Positions 39,541 through 51,254 of a stretch of DNA of 64,000 nucleotides are shown piece by piece. The DNA comes from Eutypella sp. D-1 (lineage: Eukaryota; Ascomycota; Sordariomycetes; Xylariales; Diatrypaceae). The notes beneath the pieces are model-generated. The model worked only from the letters and a program-made list of their open reading frames with translations. It did not search any database and was not told the DNA's origin. A program made the position numbers and the translations under genes. Each line of letters opens with the position of its first letter. Positions within the stretch are counted from its first letter, which is position 1. The stretch spans positions 5,270,001-5,334,000 of the forward strand of contig JAJTTP010000001.1 of assembly GCA_023313575.1 (NCBI GenBank), in the 5' to 3' direction.

Positions 39541-40811
39541 TCCGAAATTTTGATGGGGGTAACTGAAATCTGCTTCTGCAGTGCTTCGATTTCTGGAAAA
39601 CTTTCCCGCCTATGCGACAGTGTGCTTGACATATATGTCACCCCTTGCTCATTCAGCTAAGTACTTCTTGCATAGTAGGATAGAAACAATGCAGCTCCCA
39701 CCACCGACTCATTCTCAGGACAAAATAGGTTAGGGACATCCTCAAAACCGGTACAGTGTGAGACTATGCCAAGACAAGACTTTCCAAGCGGTTGTTGATT
39801 GGTCCTCAATTGATCAATCAATTTCCTGTCTAAGAGGCTACTTCTTGGGAACACAGATGTTATACAGACGCATATACCAGGCTATCGGTAACCAAAGGCT
39901 TTTCGCGCCTACGTGATAGTGGCTGCAGAGGACGGCCAATCCTGACCATGGCCATTCTACCGGGCCCCTCACCGCCTCTAAAATATATCTTTGCCGCTGG
40001 ATGCATACATCGCTGAGTCTCCTTGTCTCCTTGGATTCAATCACATTTCAGATATGTGTCAATATTAGGCCCAAGGTCGCCGGGCCCGATAGGAGTGGAC
40101 TACAGACATGACATTATCACGCGATCATGGCTAATTGATCAACCACGGCTTGTTGGTGATTCCAAGCTAGGGAACATGAAACGGTCGCATTCCTCTCAGC
40201 TAACTCGTTATATGTGGAAGACGAGGACTTTTCGATTGTCGTACTAATACAGTGTGTTGTACCATACTAGTCTTGATTTGATCGTACCTCTTATTCAACG
40301 AGGTACTTTGGGAACACATTTGTTACATACCACATGCCATACCCTGATGAGTTGAAATTGGAGGACAGGGGCGTTAAAATGACATGTTACATGACTGTTA
40401 ACTCTATACATATGAGGCCATAGCTTTGTTCATAGCCCTCTTTTGTGTACCGCGCCCCCGACTTATCACCTCCATTCAATATGAGCTGGCCATAGGACTT
40501 AGCAAGAAACCGGACGGATCTCAAACGCACCACCATTGACTACACTATCATTACCTAGTATTGCGGTTCCTCTCAATGCGAGTAACGAGGTAAATACGCA
40601 CAGCAAATTTGTGATATGAACTCGTTATTTACTTATTCATATTAGTAAGTCATCAATTTCTACCTAGCTAGGTAGTATTGTACATCTTTGACACATCATA
40701 TACCTTTTACCAGGGACCTCTACGACGGGATAGATGTTTGGTTACACTAATTACAATAAATAAAACCTAGCCAAGTACTTCGTGATTTAGGCCTGCACTT
40801 CGCCCATCTTT
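39541..40811. other. Intergenic, GH47 promoter side
   Basis: About 1.3 kb without coding potential that I can support. It contains the upstream region of the GH47 gene and the 3' region of the following minus-strand gene. Confidence 0.6.
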
Positions 40812-41905
40812 TCAGCCGTAAAGCTCGGCTGGAATACGGCCGGCGAACAGTTCATTTCGACCATCTCCTGCGTGCAGTTCGTGAATCATATGTTGAGTTG
40901 GGTTGCTTGGTGGCGTTGGACCTGATTTGGCCTGCACGGAATCTGTAATTTCCGCTTTCCTCTTCTTCCGCCGCAGTAGATAGACCGCTCCAATGAGCGA
41001 AGCGATGCCGATTACTCCAAGCCCGACACCTAATCCAATGCCGATCGCTGTTCCAGTAGTGATTCCCGAGGAGGAACTTGAACTAGACTGGCCTGGATCA
41101 GTGCTACTAGATGCTGGAGATTGTAACATGTGCGATGTAGTAAAGGTTCGACCGTTAGATGTAGAACTTGCTGATATGAATGTGACCGATGGTTTGGATG
41201 TAATCGACGATAGGTGCGTAGATGAATACGAATGTACAGAGGAAGAGGGTTGCGTTGAAGACGGCAAACGAGTGGATGAAGATGAAGGCCTAGATGTAGT
41301 GGAGCTCTCGACTTCAATGTTCCATCCCACCACCGCGATTGCCCCAACTATGGAGTTGCGAGTAAGTGTAGTCGTCGCAGTATTCCAAGTCTCAGATCGC
41401 CCCAAGGCCGTCGATGCGAATGTCAATGTCATACCAGAAGATACGTCTGATCGACATTCGCCTTCAACAGAGCCTTCTTCTCCATTTGCGAGATAATAGC
41501 CCCTACGTGAACCACGGTGAATAAACACAGAGTTTTAGAAAGAAAATATAAGTTGGTTACTTACGATGGACAACACATAAGCTGCGTGCTCGAAACATCT
41601 TTAATCGATGTCACCACTGTTGACCATGCATCAGGACACGTCAACGGGCCGATGCTCACTGCTGTATGATCTGCATCATCTCCATGCCCGAAGCGACCTT
41701 GCTCCCACCAAGTTGTTACTGCAGACGGTGCGCAGACGACTTTTGAGTCAATGTCGAGACCGTATCCAGGATCAAACGCAACAAGGCTCTGTCCATTGAG
41801 GCGATACTGTTCCGTGCAACCAGATGTCGGTGTGAAGACAGTGGTAAGGGGTATGAACGATGTCACCACTCCACTAACCGTCTCCGCAGGATAGACATTT
41901 GTCAT
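40812..41905 (-). CDS. Ser/Thr-rich single-pass plasma membrane protein
   Basis: Two exons, 41905-41565 and 41502-40812 (62-nt intron GTAAGT..CGTAG), give 343 residues. The reading frame extends upstream of 41905 but only from a GTG, so I chose the ATG. The extracellular part starts with a conserved-looking segment (PLTTVFTPTSGC, a CCPSGYYLA motif at 111-119, single C129) seen in many fungal proteins of this architecture. Next comes a Ser/Thr-rich stalk (about 180-262) likely to be O-mannosylated, a Gly/Ile-rich TM helix (about 264-290), the stop-transfer RRKKRK and a short cytosolic tail. The layout resembles Mid2/Wsc-type wall sensors, but no WSC cysteine domain and no N-terminal signal peptide are present. 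It may insert by its TM helix or lack an unseen first exon. Role unknown. Confidence 0.72.
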
Positions 41906-44900
41906 TGAGGCAATAAACTGACACTTTCGTCTACGCACGATATTATAGATCCAGGGATTGATGATTACCGATGAACAACTCTGATAAATCTTGAATGGGT
42001 TGATAGGATCGTCAGGAAGAGGGTTGGTAGAATATTATTCGAGTTAGACAAACATACCATCTCCTTCTAGTTGCACAGTGTCTGCTTAAAGGCGGTGGCG
42101 CCTACGGCGGTTATCAGGCTCGCGACCTGTTAGTCGCCCACAGGCATCATGCTAGATGACTTACTTTACTGATAGCTAAGTCATGGGGTAGGTTGGTTGG
42201 TTGGGTACAAGCCGTAACGGGCCGCGCCACTGGAATTGATCTCCTGGTATCATTGGTTACCTCGATGTGGCATGTTTAGCCCAGTTTGAAGAACACCGGG
42301 TTTGAATGCCTACGAAATGATCACTGCTATTTAAAACGATGTAAAGTTGGAAATGGCGGATCTGCGCCCTTCATTTTCATATTAGACGTTTTGAATTGGA
42401 TGTCGAGGGATCATTTCGGATAAATCAGAAATCATATTGATATCCTACTATAAGACTCCAGAGTAGAACGAGGGAAGTAGAATATGGGACCATATCATAC
42501 TTATACGTCACAGAGATGGAACATTGAAGAGTGAATAATCCTACATCTTACCATGGCTACTGTCGTTTGAGATCGACTTTTATATCCTGTACGCAGTTCT
42601 CTAGGTTCGTTTGTAATTATTCAGCAAGGATTGTTATTTTGAGTGTGCTGCTGGTTGTGACACTTGATTAGGCGAATGTGGTATGCAAAATGGGCAGCTC
42701 ATATGCACGATAGATACTCTCTACATCCTTTTGATTTGAGAATAAGAGAACTGTTTCCGAACTTTTGTCTTCACTTACAGCGCGGCTATTCAACAAATAG
42801 GAGAAGAGTGGAGAAGAAAGGAGTAATTGTGGAGACACTGTGCATGCATCTATTGATTTTCGCTACATGTACATTGATAGGAAAAAAGGTACCCATCACA
42901 GAGGTTTGAATCCTCCTATGATCAGTTGATGGGATTCATTCTTTACTAGTACTAGTTTGTTGCTGGTTCTGAATATGGACGTATCAGCAGCAGGAAAAGG
43001 ACTTGATATATAAGCAGCCAATCTACGAAGTACCCTCCGTAGCTAACATCAATACGGTCTCTTCATTGTAATATATTGCCTACACGTAAAATTCAATACC
43101 GGACTTTGATGAAAGCCGGGGGAAGTAGGCGTAAAAGTAAGGTCATCCGAAACGATAGAATTTCGGAAACACTTTTTCAAATTTTAAGACTCTAGGACCA
43201 TACAGAAATAGAATCAGCCTCTGCCGTGTGACTCTAAGCATTAAAACGATTGACTAGGTGGTATAGAAGTTTGTGTAACACTCATACTAGATATCCATGC
43301 TCCAAAATACTCCCTATGAATCAAGTCGTGGTCGTAATCAGCCAAGATCCGTTTCATCTAGATCGGTTGGCGGTAGCATCAAGCACCTGGCCCGGCTACT
43401 GTACCACGCGACCGGAATTGTGTCGAAGTCTAGCCAAGCTAGCTCACTAGTTCCCGTTGATCGTTCGCGATCTCCGTTACCAACTACAGACACACCTACA
43501 CCAAACTCTGTTGCATGCATGTTTTAAACGGCATGGCCCTTGCTCTTTCGACTCATGGCAGTGTCGGTGACCGGTCGTCCGCCATGCGTATTCTACCACT
43601 GGAAGTCACATTTTAACCACCCACCACCCCATAGTGAAACGGGTACGCAAGAATACTACCGGGTTGATGGGTGCCAAGAATGGACGTGAGCTACAATGCC
43701 TGAGCTAGGCATGCACACAATCGACAGGGTGTTAACTGGAGTTGGGGACACAGTAAACTGAGCTTCATGTGCGACTGGGCTTCTTTAAAGTAGAATAGGG
43801 CCGCGGAGGTAATCATCGGAACTAGTAAAACAGACTAGCTTATCTCCGAAGTTCTATATGAGGGCGGTAGGACCGTAAAAGGTGAAAGGAAGCATCTTGA
43901 GAGAATATTCTAGCCTGGTTTGAAACTCTATGTTTCTGTATTCTATGGTAATGATACGAGCTCCTTATACATCAATTGCCCTCCGCTGTTTCTCAATGCC
44001 CAAACCCCTTGTCAGACTTGTCTACACCGAAATAAGGGAATCGCCAAGCTCAGGATGTATAGGGAAGGCATTGAGGCCTATGGCCTTCTAGCAACAAATG
44101 AGCATAGTTTTTATCTCATATTGGAAACGAGAAGCCTCCTGGGTCTTTAATCAACTTGTGTTCCCATGTACACTCGGCAATCAGAGACTCATGTTGATCA
44201 TTTTACCTACTTAGGTTAAGTTATATAAATCTTGGGATCAGTCCCGTCGGTATTCAACAAGACTCGCATTTCACGCACTTATTAACTCCCACCGTGTATG
44301 TGGAATCTTTTATAAACCCGTAGCTAAGTATTATTTGAAGATTGGCCGACCTATCAAGTTCGCAACGAATTTCCCTTGTCGGGATGATGAAACAAGTCCG
44401 TGCTTGCTTGTTCCGTGCTTGCTTGTTGAAGCATGAGCCGATTTACGAGCTTTCATGCTCTGCGCTTTAGAGTTTCTATATGGACACGACACTCCAAAGG
44501 GGCTTACAGGAGCTATATTCTTCGGGCCTGCTCCTTGAAGTTGTTTAGCGACCTCTCCGATGGTTGTTTGACGACTAAGCTTCGCGCCAACCATGCCCAG
44601 GATTTCACCTGTGCCACCACTCATGAATTAATCGTAGCTGGGTCGCTTCCACACTCTCGTCCTGAGCTAGGGCTGGAGGCCACCCTCAGCGTGCAGGACT
44701 TAGCAGACCTTGCCATCATCGATGTCTACCCAGTCTATGGGCTATGGCAACAGAATCGCGTGAGGCCGGATTCTGCTGGACCAACACTACCTCCGCATCC
44801 AGTAGCAGTCGCTGCTTGCCGAGAACCATTGAATGTGCAGGAGATAATCTATGAGCAGATTTACTAGCAATGCAATGAGCAGGAACAGCTTCACCCCCGG

Positions 44901-46055
44901 ATGTAGAGAACTTGCACAAAAGCCTTGGTCTTCACCAAATTTGGTGGTCTGTGCGTATCATTCAGGCCCGGGATAAACTCATGCCTTAGGCTGCTTGGCG
45001 GGGTTCCAAGAGCAGAAGAAGTCGGTGATAAATCAGCATAAAGCAACTAAGGTCTACTACGTGGCAATCTGTTCTCGTGTCTACCGATATTTCGAGGGGA
45101 CAGCAGCAATCTGTTACTGAGTCCCATATTGATTGCGCCGTTGATGAGAACATCGAATGCCCAAACGCCGGTAAACTTGCTATTGTATTGGAGGTTTCTA
45201 GTAGCTAAGACAGAATCGCAGTTGGTGGAGACAACCTCTTTCTCTGGACTGCTCAATCTGATATGACGCGGGCGGCGAGGACGGAGATAGAGAACTCACC
45301 GACTAGAACGGTGCGCATATGAATCCTTACATTCTTTTTCCCCGGGCCTAGAGACGTAACACAGTTGGGCTGACCGTACGGTTGAGTTGCTATGTGTTAC
45401 TACTAACTTGTTTCTCAGCTATAATGATAGAGCCATGCATCAGCATACTTATTTCGATATTCCAGCTAAAATCCCATGCGCAACGTGCAACTGCGCAATA
45501 GCTCGACCATCTAGTACTGTTCGTCATTATCAATGAGGTGCTGCGGGGTGTGGACCCTGTTATGGCTGGGAGCTGCAAGTCGTGATCTGCTACCCTGATG
45601 ACGAACGTCGGAGCAACGCATATGATGGGCCCAAACACATGGACACCCCACGGACTGCTCGCAATAAACCCGGTCATTCAATGCTCTACGTTTAATGCCG
45701 GATCCGTTTGTCGAAAAGCTAATGTAGCGTACCCTTATGCTGACCGAGATCAGTTATCCCCTCCGGGGCTAGTCACGGAATGCTTAACGTCGCTTCCGCG
45801 ATAACTAGAGCTATCGGCGAGAAAACGGTATTGTGTGCTTCTATGGAATCATGATATAATGTATCACATCTTGCATTGGACGGGTACGTTCGCCAAAAGA
45901 AGAAATGTCACTGTACCGTATGCGCAGAATAATAGATATAAGATGATAATGATGATAAGCTGTGACTTTAGAACAGCGAAAGGCATACCAGTCTTTTGGC
46001 AACTATTCCAAGTTCACCAGCTCCCCGCATCATAGGGCTGATAAAAACTTCCACG
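41906..46055. other. 4.1-kb gene desert
   Basis: No gene is supported. Frames up to 144 codons (44433-44867) show only weak, unconvincing resemblances. Composition is moderately AT-rich, with no repeats of note and no transposon features seen. The right end is the upstream region of the Dal5-like permease. Confidence 0.55.
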
Positions 46056-48040
46056 ATGGCGGATACTAAAGACCAAACTTCTAGCTCTTCTAAAGTACTA
46101 GGGATTGTGGACAGCAACGATGGGTTTCACCGTGCGCAGCGAGGCGAGGCTGTCGGCAACCTCTCCGAAAGTGAATCCATTCAAGGATACGATGCGGCCC
46201 AGATGCGGGCTCGAACCTCATTGACCGCGGAGGAAGAGAAGAGACTGCTTCGGCGTATAGACTGGCACCTCATGCCGATATGTTCGATTATTTTCATGTT
46301 CAAGAATTTGGACTCGGATAATGTATGCATGATGTTGAAGTCGACCCTTTCCAACATGCGACCGCGCTCAAGCTAAACTTCTCACGCAGATCTCCAATGC
46401 GAGGATCATGAACCGGGGCACACCGGCAAACATCATGACGCAGTTGGGCATGACCTCGGACGAATACGCGCTGCTTACAATCTTCTACTATGTAAGCAGT
46501 CATGAAGCATGCGCAGGGGGGGGGGGGCAGAATGGTTGAACGCTGACATGGGAACTCAAAAAGATACCGTACATCGTCGGCGAAGCACCTTCTAATCTGC
46601 TGCTAAAACGATTTTCCCCGTCTCGGTGGCAGTCTCGGATCATGATAACGTGGGGCATCGCGCTCGCCTGTCACATAGCGTGCAAGAACAAGGAAGGGCT
46701 CTGGACAGCAAGATTCTTCCTAGGATTGGTGATTCTCCAACTTTAAAAACGAATAATCGTTTATCATACTAAATCTTTCTCGCAACAGGCCGAGGCGGGA
46801 CAGTTCCCAGGCGTTATCCTACAAATGACATATTGGTACCGGCCAGACGAGATGTCCGTGAGGTTGTTGTATTTCTGTACGTCGTCTGGCATATTCACCT
46901 GCCGTGATTTTGATAAATCTAACACCATCCAAGATATCTGTGGTAACCTGTCCGGCATCTTCAGTGGCATTCTTGCCTTCGGGTTCGACCATCTATCTGG
47001 TGCGGGTGGCCTGTCGGGATGGCAATGGTTGTTCTTGATCGAAGCCATCGTGACGATAGTCATGGGAGTTGCTGTTTGGTTCATTATGCCGGACTGTAAG
47101 TTTAGGGTTATATGTAAATGACGCAGAAGTCTCCGCTAACAGACAGCCCTAAGTTCCCGAGACAGCGAGCTGGCTCACGGATAAAGAGAAGGCCTTCGTT
47201 CAAGCTCGCCTCCCTTCAAACGCACCACGCGCCGCGGAGGAGAACTTCAACTTTAGCGAAATCGTAGCATCTCTGAAAGACAAGCGGCTGTGGCTCTTTA
47301 CGGCTATCTGGGCGTTCTTCACGGTCGGGACATCTGGCGTTCGCTTCTACCAACCCACTGTCATTGCAGACCTCGGCTTTACGTAAGTATTTGCCGCGCT
47401 GGCATTCATCGATAAGCAAATAACATGTTCCACTGGCTAACTGGGAAAATCTCAACATATCAGGAGCATCGCAACGGCCCAGATTCTCAACATCCCAATC
47501 GCGGTGGTGGGCTTGATAGTGATCGGGGTGACGGGGATGTTCGCGGACAACGGGCGGCTGCCGCGACCGGCGTACCCACTGGGATTCCTAGTGGTGATCC
47601 TGGCATGCTACGGGGTGATGACGGCATATCCAGGTACCGGGGCGGTGTACGCGGCAACACTGGTGGGAAACGCGGCGGCAGCGTCGTGGTTCCCGATGAT
47701 GTGGCCATGGCGGGTGCAGACAACGAGCCGAGCTACGGGGTCTGCCTTTTCGATCGGTTTCGTCAATAGTTACGGCCAGATTGGCGGCGCCGTTGGTCCT
47801 CAGATCTTCCGCGCCAGCTTCGCGCCCCGCTATCGTCCAGCTTTCGCCACCGCAATGGTCCTCGTCGCTTGCTGTGCTATCATCACCCTCGTCACCTGGT
47901 GGGTAACTCGCCGCACCGAGGCCGAGACCCGTCGCCTTAAGCGTGCTAGGGTCGCTGCTGCGGCGAGGGGCGAGGCCATTCTCGAGGACGTCGTGGACGA
48001 TGACTTAAAGAGACGTAACGTTGGTACTGTTGACGCGTGA
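46056..48040 (+). CDS. Dal5-like MFS permease (anion:cation symporter family)
   Basis: Seven exons, 46056-46322, 46390-46491, 46564-46728, 46789-46876, 46934-47095, 47154-47382 and 47464-48040, give 529 residues and twelve predicted TM helices. Introns are 57-81 nt. Family landmarks are RIDWHLMPICSIIFMFKNLD (TM1), NARIMNRG, EAPSNLLLKRFSPSRW, TARFFLGLAEAGQFPGVI, SGWQWLFLIEAIVT and PDFPETASWLT after TM6. These define the allantoate/nicotinate/vitamin permease family (TC 2.A.1.14). Expected role is uptake of an organic anion such as allantoate, nicotinate, pantothenate or a dipeptide at the plasma membrane; the substrate cannot be read from sequence. For exon 6 an upstream acceptor (AG at 47145-47146) would bring in a stop, so the one at 47152-47153 is required. 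Intron 2 contains 12 consecutive G. Confidence 0.88.
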
Positions 48041-48356
48041 CACGTGGTGGAACGCCAGATCGATGCCGAGGCTCGGATATTCTCACATCACTTAGATCGG
48101 GCGTGATAAATGCGTTTGGAATATCATACTAAGGCGACCCCAGCAACTTATGGGACCTGTTGGAGCATTTTCCCGGGTTGATCCTAAACCCTTCTCATTT
48201 AAGTACCACTTTCTACCTAGGTATCTACCAGTGAACTCCGCAATAAGAACCAGAATCATCGCGCCGCCCGTATGCATGGTTTAGGTTGCCCAAGCCTTGT
48301 CTAGATATAAATACATGATATACAAATCAAGGGTATCAAATTCATCACGGCTTTCC
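48041..48356. other. Convergent 3' spacer
   Basis: 316 bases between the Dal5-like gene and the helicase gene. No coding potential is seen; a single TACCTAGGTA word lies near 48214. Confidence 0.6.
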
Positions 48357-50483
48357 CTACACTGTCCCCTGAACAGCAGGATGGGCATTAACGGCGCCGA
48401 ACTTGTCGCGGAGAAAGGCCTGTACCTCCCGATTGCCGCCAAGACCGGTAAGCAGTCCGGCCCTGCTACCCTCGATTTTGAGGCCCCGGAGGCCTGTGGC
48501 ACGGGAGAGCGCAACGTAGACCTGTCCCTCCTCGAAAGCGCGGGAGAGGTTGACGACGACGCGGTCGAGCGTCATGCCCTGGCTCTTGTGGATGGTCATA
48601 GCCCAAGCTGGGGCAAGTGGAATCTGCGTGCGGCAAAGAAGGCTATGTGGGCGGTCGTCGCCCAGCTCCGAGATCGAGCAGTTAGCGTAGATAGTCCGCA
48701 CCTGCCCATTATGAAATCGTACTACCGGCCAGGTCTTGTAGCGCGCCCCAGGGTCCTCGATGAAGAGTTTGATTTGCTCCTCCTGGAGCTGCGCCCGTTC
48801 GCCGAAGGTCCGGTTCACTGGCTCGTCCTTGGCAGAGTTTGTCTTGGCTTTGGGTAACAGCTTGGGATCGTTCTGTTCAAAACCGCATATGATCCCCTGG
48901 CTACCATTGCACAACCCCGATGCGAGGTCGAGGTTCACAAGCAGTACGACGAGCATGCCTTTCTTTAGCTGCACACACTCAGGAAAGCGATGGTCCTCGA
49001 GAGCTTTTAGAGGACCTTTAGACTGCGGGCCGTCTTTGGGTTTGCGGACGCCCTTCCATTGTAGATGGGGGTGTGTCGGTTGCCAAAAGAAATTGTCTAA
49101 GCACCAATAGATATGATTCAGACCCTTGAGCCTCTCGAACTCTGCCCGGTTGACTTTGTTCATCTCGTCTCGCGTCGCAAAGAGTTTGGTACCGTGATGC
49201 ACCATGCACTCGTGGTCCATAAGAAGATCAAGCTCGGGTTCTGAAAGTCGTTGTCCTGTCCTACACTTCTGCAAGATATGAATGAAAGTCTCGTCGTTCT
49301 GGCGATGGATCGTAGTGAGTTGGACATGATCGAAGTTGCATTCCTGCCACGCACGGGATCGGAAAGCGAATTTGTCCTTCTCGTAGTAATCTCCATGCTG
49401 CCTGCAGCTAAAGATGGTGCCTAATTCCGATGAGCCTCGGATGAGCTCACGCCCACATACGATGCAGTGCTCGAAAGGCTTGACCGGTGGCAGCTGGCAG
49501 AAATCACCGGTGACGATGACTTGGATACCACCAAAGGCCCTATCCTTATCACGCGCGGCTTTCATGAGCTCGTTGAGTCTCTCGAAATGAAGGTTCTCGA
49601 TCATGCTGATTTCATCGATGATCAGTACATCAGCCTCGTTCAGTCGTTTCCATACGAATTTTCCGTGAGCCGCCGCACGAAGTTCGTCCAGAGACCGTTT
49701 GTGGTGGTTCGGAGTCCACCCAGCAAACGTCCAAGTAGTCGTACCGTTCACCTGCAACGCAGAACAGCCCGTCGGCGCGATAATTCGTACAGTCTTGCCC
49801 ATAGACCGTAATTGTTTCGTAATAGCCTTTAGCGCCGTTGACTTTCCGCAGCCGGCTGAACCGGTGTAGAAGACGTTCTTCCCGCTAGCAACAAGATCAA
49901 CGAGAGCAGCCTGCTCAGGGCAGAGTGGAGGTTCTTCGCTAACAGGTGGTATGGGCTGGGCAGATTCGGGTTGCAGTTCACCTTGGGAGGATGACAGAAG
50001 TGTCGGCATTGGAATTGGCCTATTGGTTGGGCTCCAACGATCATGCGAGGCAGCCTGTTGTGCCGGAGTAGAGGGCCATGTGCCAGGCATCTCCTCTATA
50101 TTTGCGGCAGAGAGCACCTCTGCGGGTCGATACGGCAGCTTAGGTTGCTTAGCCGCAGCGCGGGCAAGAGCTTGAGCTTCGGCCATGGGATTGATGGTTG
50201 GTGCTGAGATGGGTGATGAGTGGGGAGTAGAAATGTAGGGTGGATGACTTGGTGTGGACTTATGATCTGGGCTGTTGGCGGTTTGAGACACACTTCTTGG
50301 CTCCGTTGCATCGTCTTCGTCGTCGCTAAGCAGACTGATCACTGGAAGAATAGGGGGACTGTATTTAAGCTTTTTATGGCTCTCCGATGTGAGGTCGTCC
50401 CAATTGGGAGATCTCTTCATTGTGCTTGAGAATGCATGATCCATGATCGGAATTGGTGGGGTATGTTGCATCTGGAGGGGCAT
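48357..50483 (-). CDS. PIF1-type DNA helicase
   Basis: A single-exon gene of 708 residues. The N-terminal 185 residues are Ser/Pro-rich and probably disordered, with an acidic SLLSDDEDD patch. The superfamily 1B helicase core follows: Walker A GSAGCGKST (208-216), motif Ia APTGCSALQVNG, Walker B LIIDEIS (287-293; D290, E291), motif III VTGDFCQLPPV (324-334), motif IV region TIHRQND (391-397), and near the end TIHKSQGMTLDRVVV and YVALSRATGL (motifs V/VI). Two to three times shorter than transposon Helitron helicases and without a Rep domain, it is a stand-alone helicase, possibly a lineage-specific paralogue of the genome-maintenance Pif1/Rrm3 proteins. Between motifs III and IV lies an extra segment with C340, C343, C360 and H363. 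Nuclear or mitochondrial targeting cannot be decided. Confidence 0.9.
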   Translation of the reverse strand: MPLQMQHTPPIPIMDHAFSSTMKRSPNWDDLTSESHKKLKYSPPILPVISLLSDDEDDATEPRSVSQTANSPDHKSTPSHPPYISTPHSSPISAPTINPMAEAQALARAAAKQPKLPYRPAEVLSAANIEEMPGTWPSTPAQQAASHDRWSPTNRPIPMPTLLSSSQGELQPESAQPIPPVSEEPPLCPEQAALVDLVASGKNVFYTGSAGCGKSTALKAITKQLRSMGKTVRIIAPTGCSALQVNGTTTWTFAGWTPNHHKRSLDELRAAAHGKFVWKRLNEADVLIIDEISMIENLHFERLNELMKAARDKDRAFGGIQVIVTGDFCQLPPVKPFEHCIVCGRELIRGSSELGTIFSCRQHGDYYEKDKFAFRSRAWQECNFDHVQLTTIHRQNDETFIHILQKCRTGQRLSEPELDLLMDHECMVHHGTKLFATRDEMNKVNRAEFERLKGLNHIYWCLDNFFWQPTHPHLQWKGVRKPKDGPQSKGPLKALEDHRFPECVQLKKGMLVVLLVNLDLASGLCNGSQGIICGFEQNDPKLLPKAKTNSAKDEPVNRTFGERAQLQEEQIKLFIEDPGARYKTWPVVRFHNGQVRTIYANCSISELGDDRPHSLLCRTQIPLAPAWAMTIHKSQGMTLDRVVVNLSRAFEEGQVYVALSRATGLRGLKIEGSRAGLLTGLGGNREVQAFLRDKFGAVNAHPAVQGTV

Positions 50484-51254
50484 ATATGGATATTGATAGG
50501 GCTGATAGGAGTGTTGCTGGTGTGGGGACTACTTAGGTACAGTTGCCGAGGATTTCTGTGTGTGATCCTGTTCCTGTAATGTGAAAGGTGGAAAGTATCA
50601 GAACCATTGTGTAGGAAAATCTAGTAACCAATTACATAACGCGTCTGGGAATAGCTTCAACTGGATTGTTTCCCTTCTCGGCAAATGCTACGATAGAACA
50701 ATACATTCAATAACTGCAACAACCCAAACGGAAACATGCCAAGGTCTTAAAAGTAAGAAACCAACATGGTGGACGAGGAAGTTGCATCCAGATATCACGC
50801 ATATGAAACTTCTAGAACGATGGAAGATGTACTCGGAACCTGGCACAGCGCGCTCTCCCCTAACTAATGGATTGATTATCTAACTCGTTCAATACGTAAA
50901 CGACGCGTCAACGCGTACCTACAGTTAAGAAATAACTGACTGGTCGGCCGGTCTGCCAGTTGGCAACCCACTTAGAACCCTTCTTCAGCTGCCAGCTTTC
51001 GTCGGTACGTACCTCGAGATAGGTATGTATTACTATGCGTATCTCTAGGGTGGTTCAAGCTTGGAAGCTTACACTACGTTTTCATAGCCAGGCCAATATT
51101 ATTAAGACACACAATCAATGCACACTCCGTAACATATGAGACGACTGACAGCAAGTCATAGCTTCGCCTATTCCTTTCATTCAAAACCTGGTGTAGGTTT
51201 AATCGCCATTGAAACTGGCAGGCATATATACTCTCCTCCGCCTGACACCAGCAC
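50484..51254. other. Intergenic, helicase promoter
   Basis: About 770 bases upstream of the helicase start and downstream of the kinase stop, both genes being on the minus strand. No gene is supported. Confidence 0.6.

Noticed and set aside
42895..42915. tRNA T-arm-like GAGGTTTGAATCCTC
   Set aside because: No A box, anticodon arm or acceptor pairing at the right distance upstream.
44331..44867. Frames with slight resemblance to NRPS carrier/condensation linkers (IIDVYPVYGLWQQ, SVQDLADLA)
   Set aside because: Only a few residues fit, no catalytic motif (HHxxxDG, LGGDS) is present, and the flanks do not extend the match.
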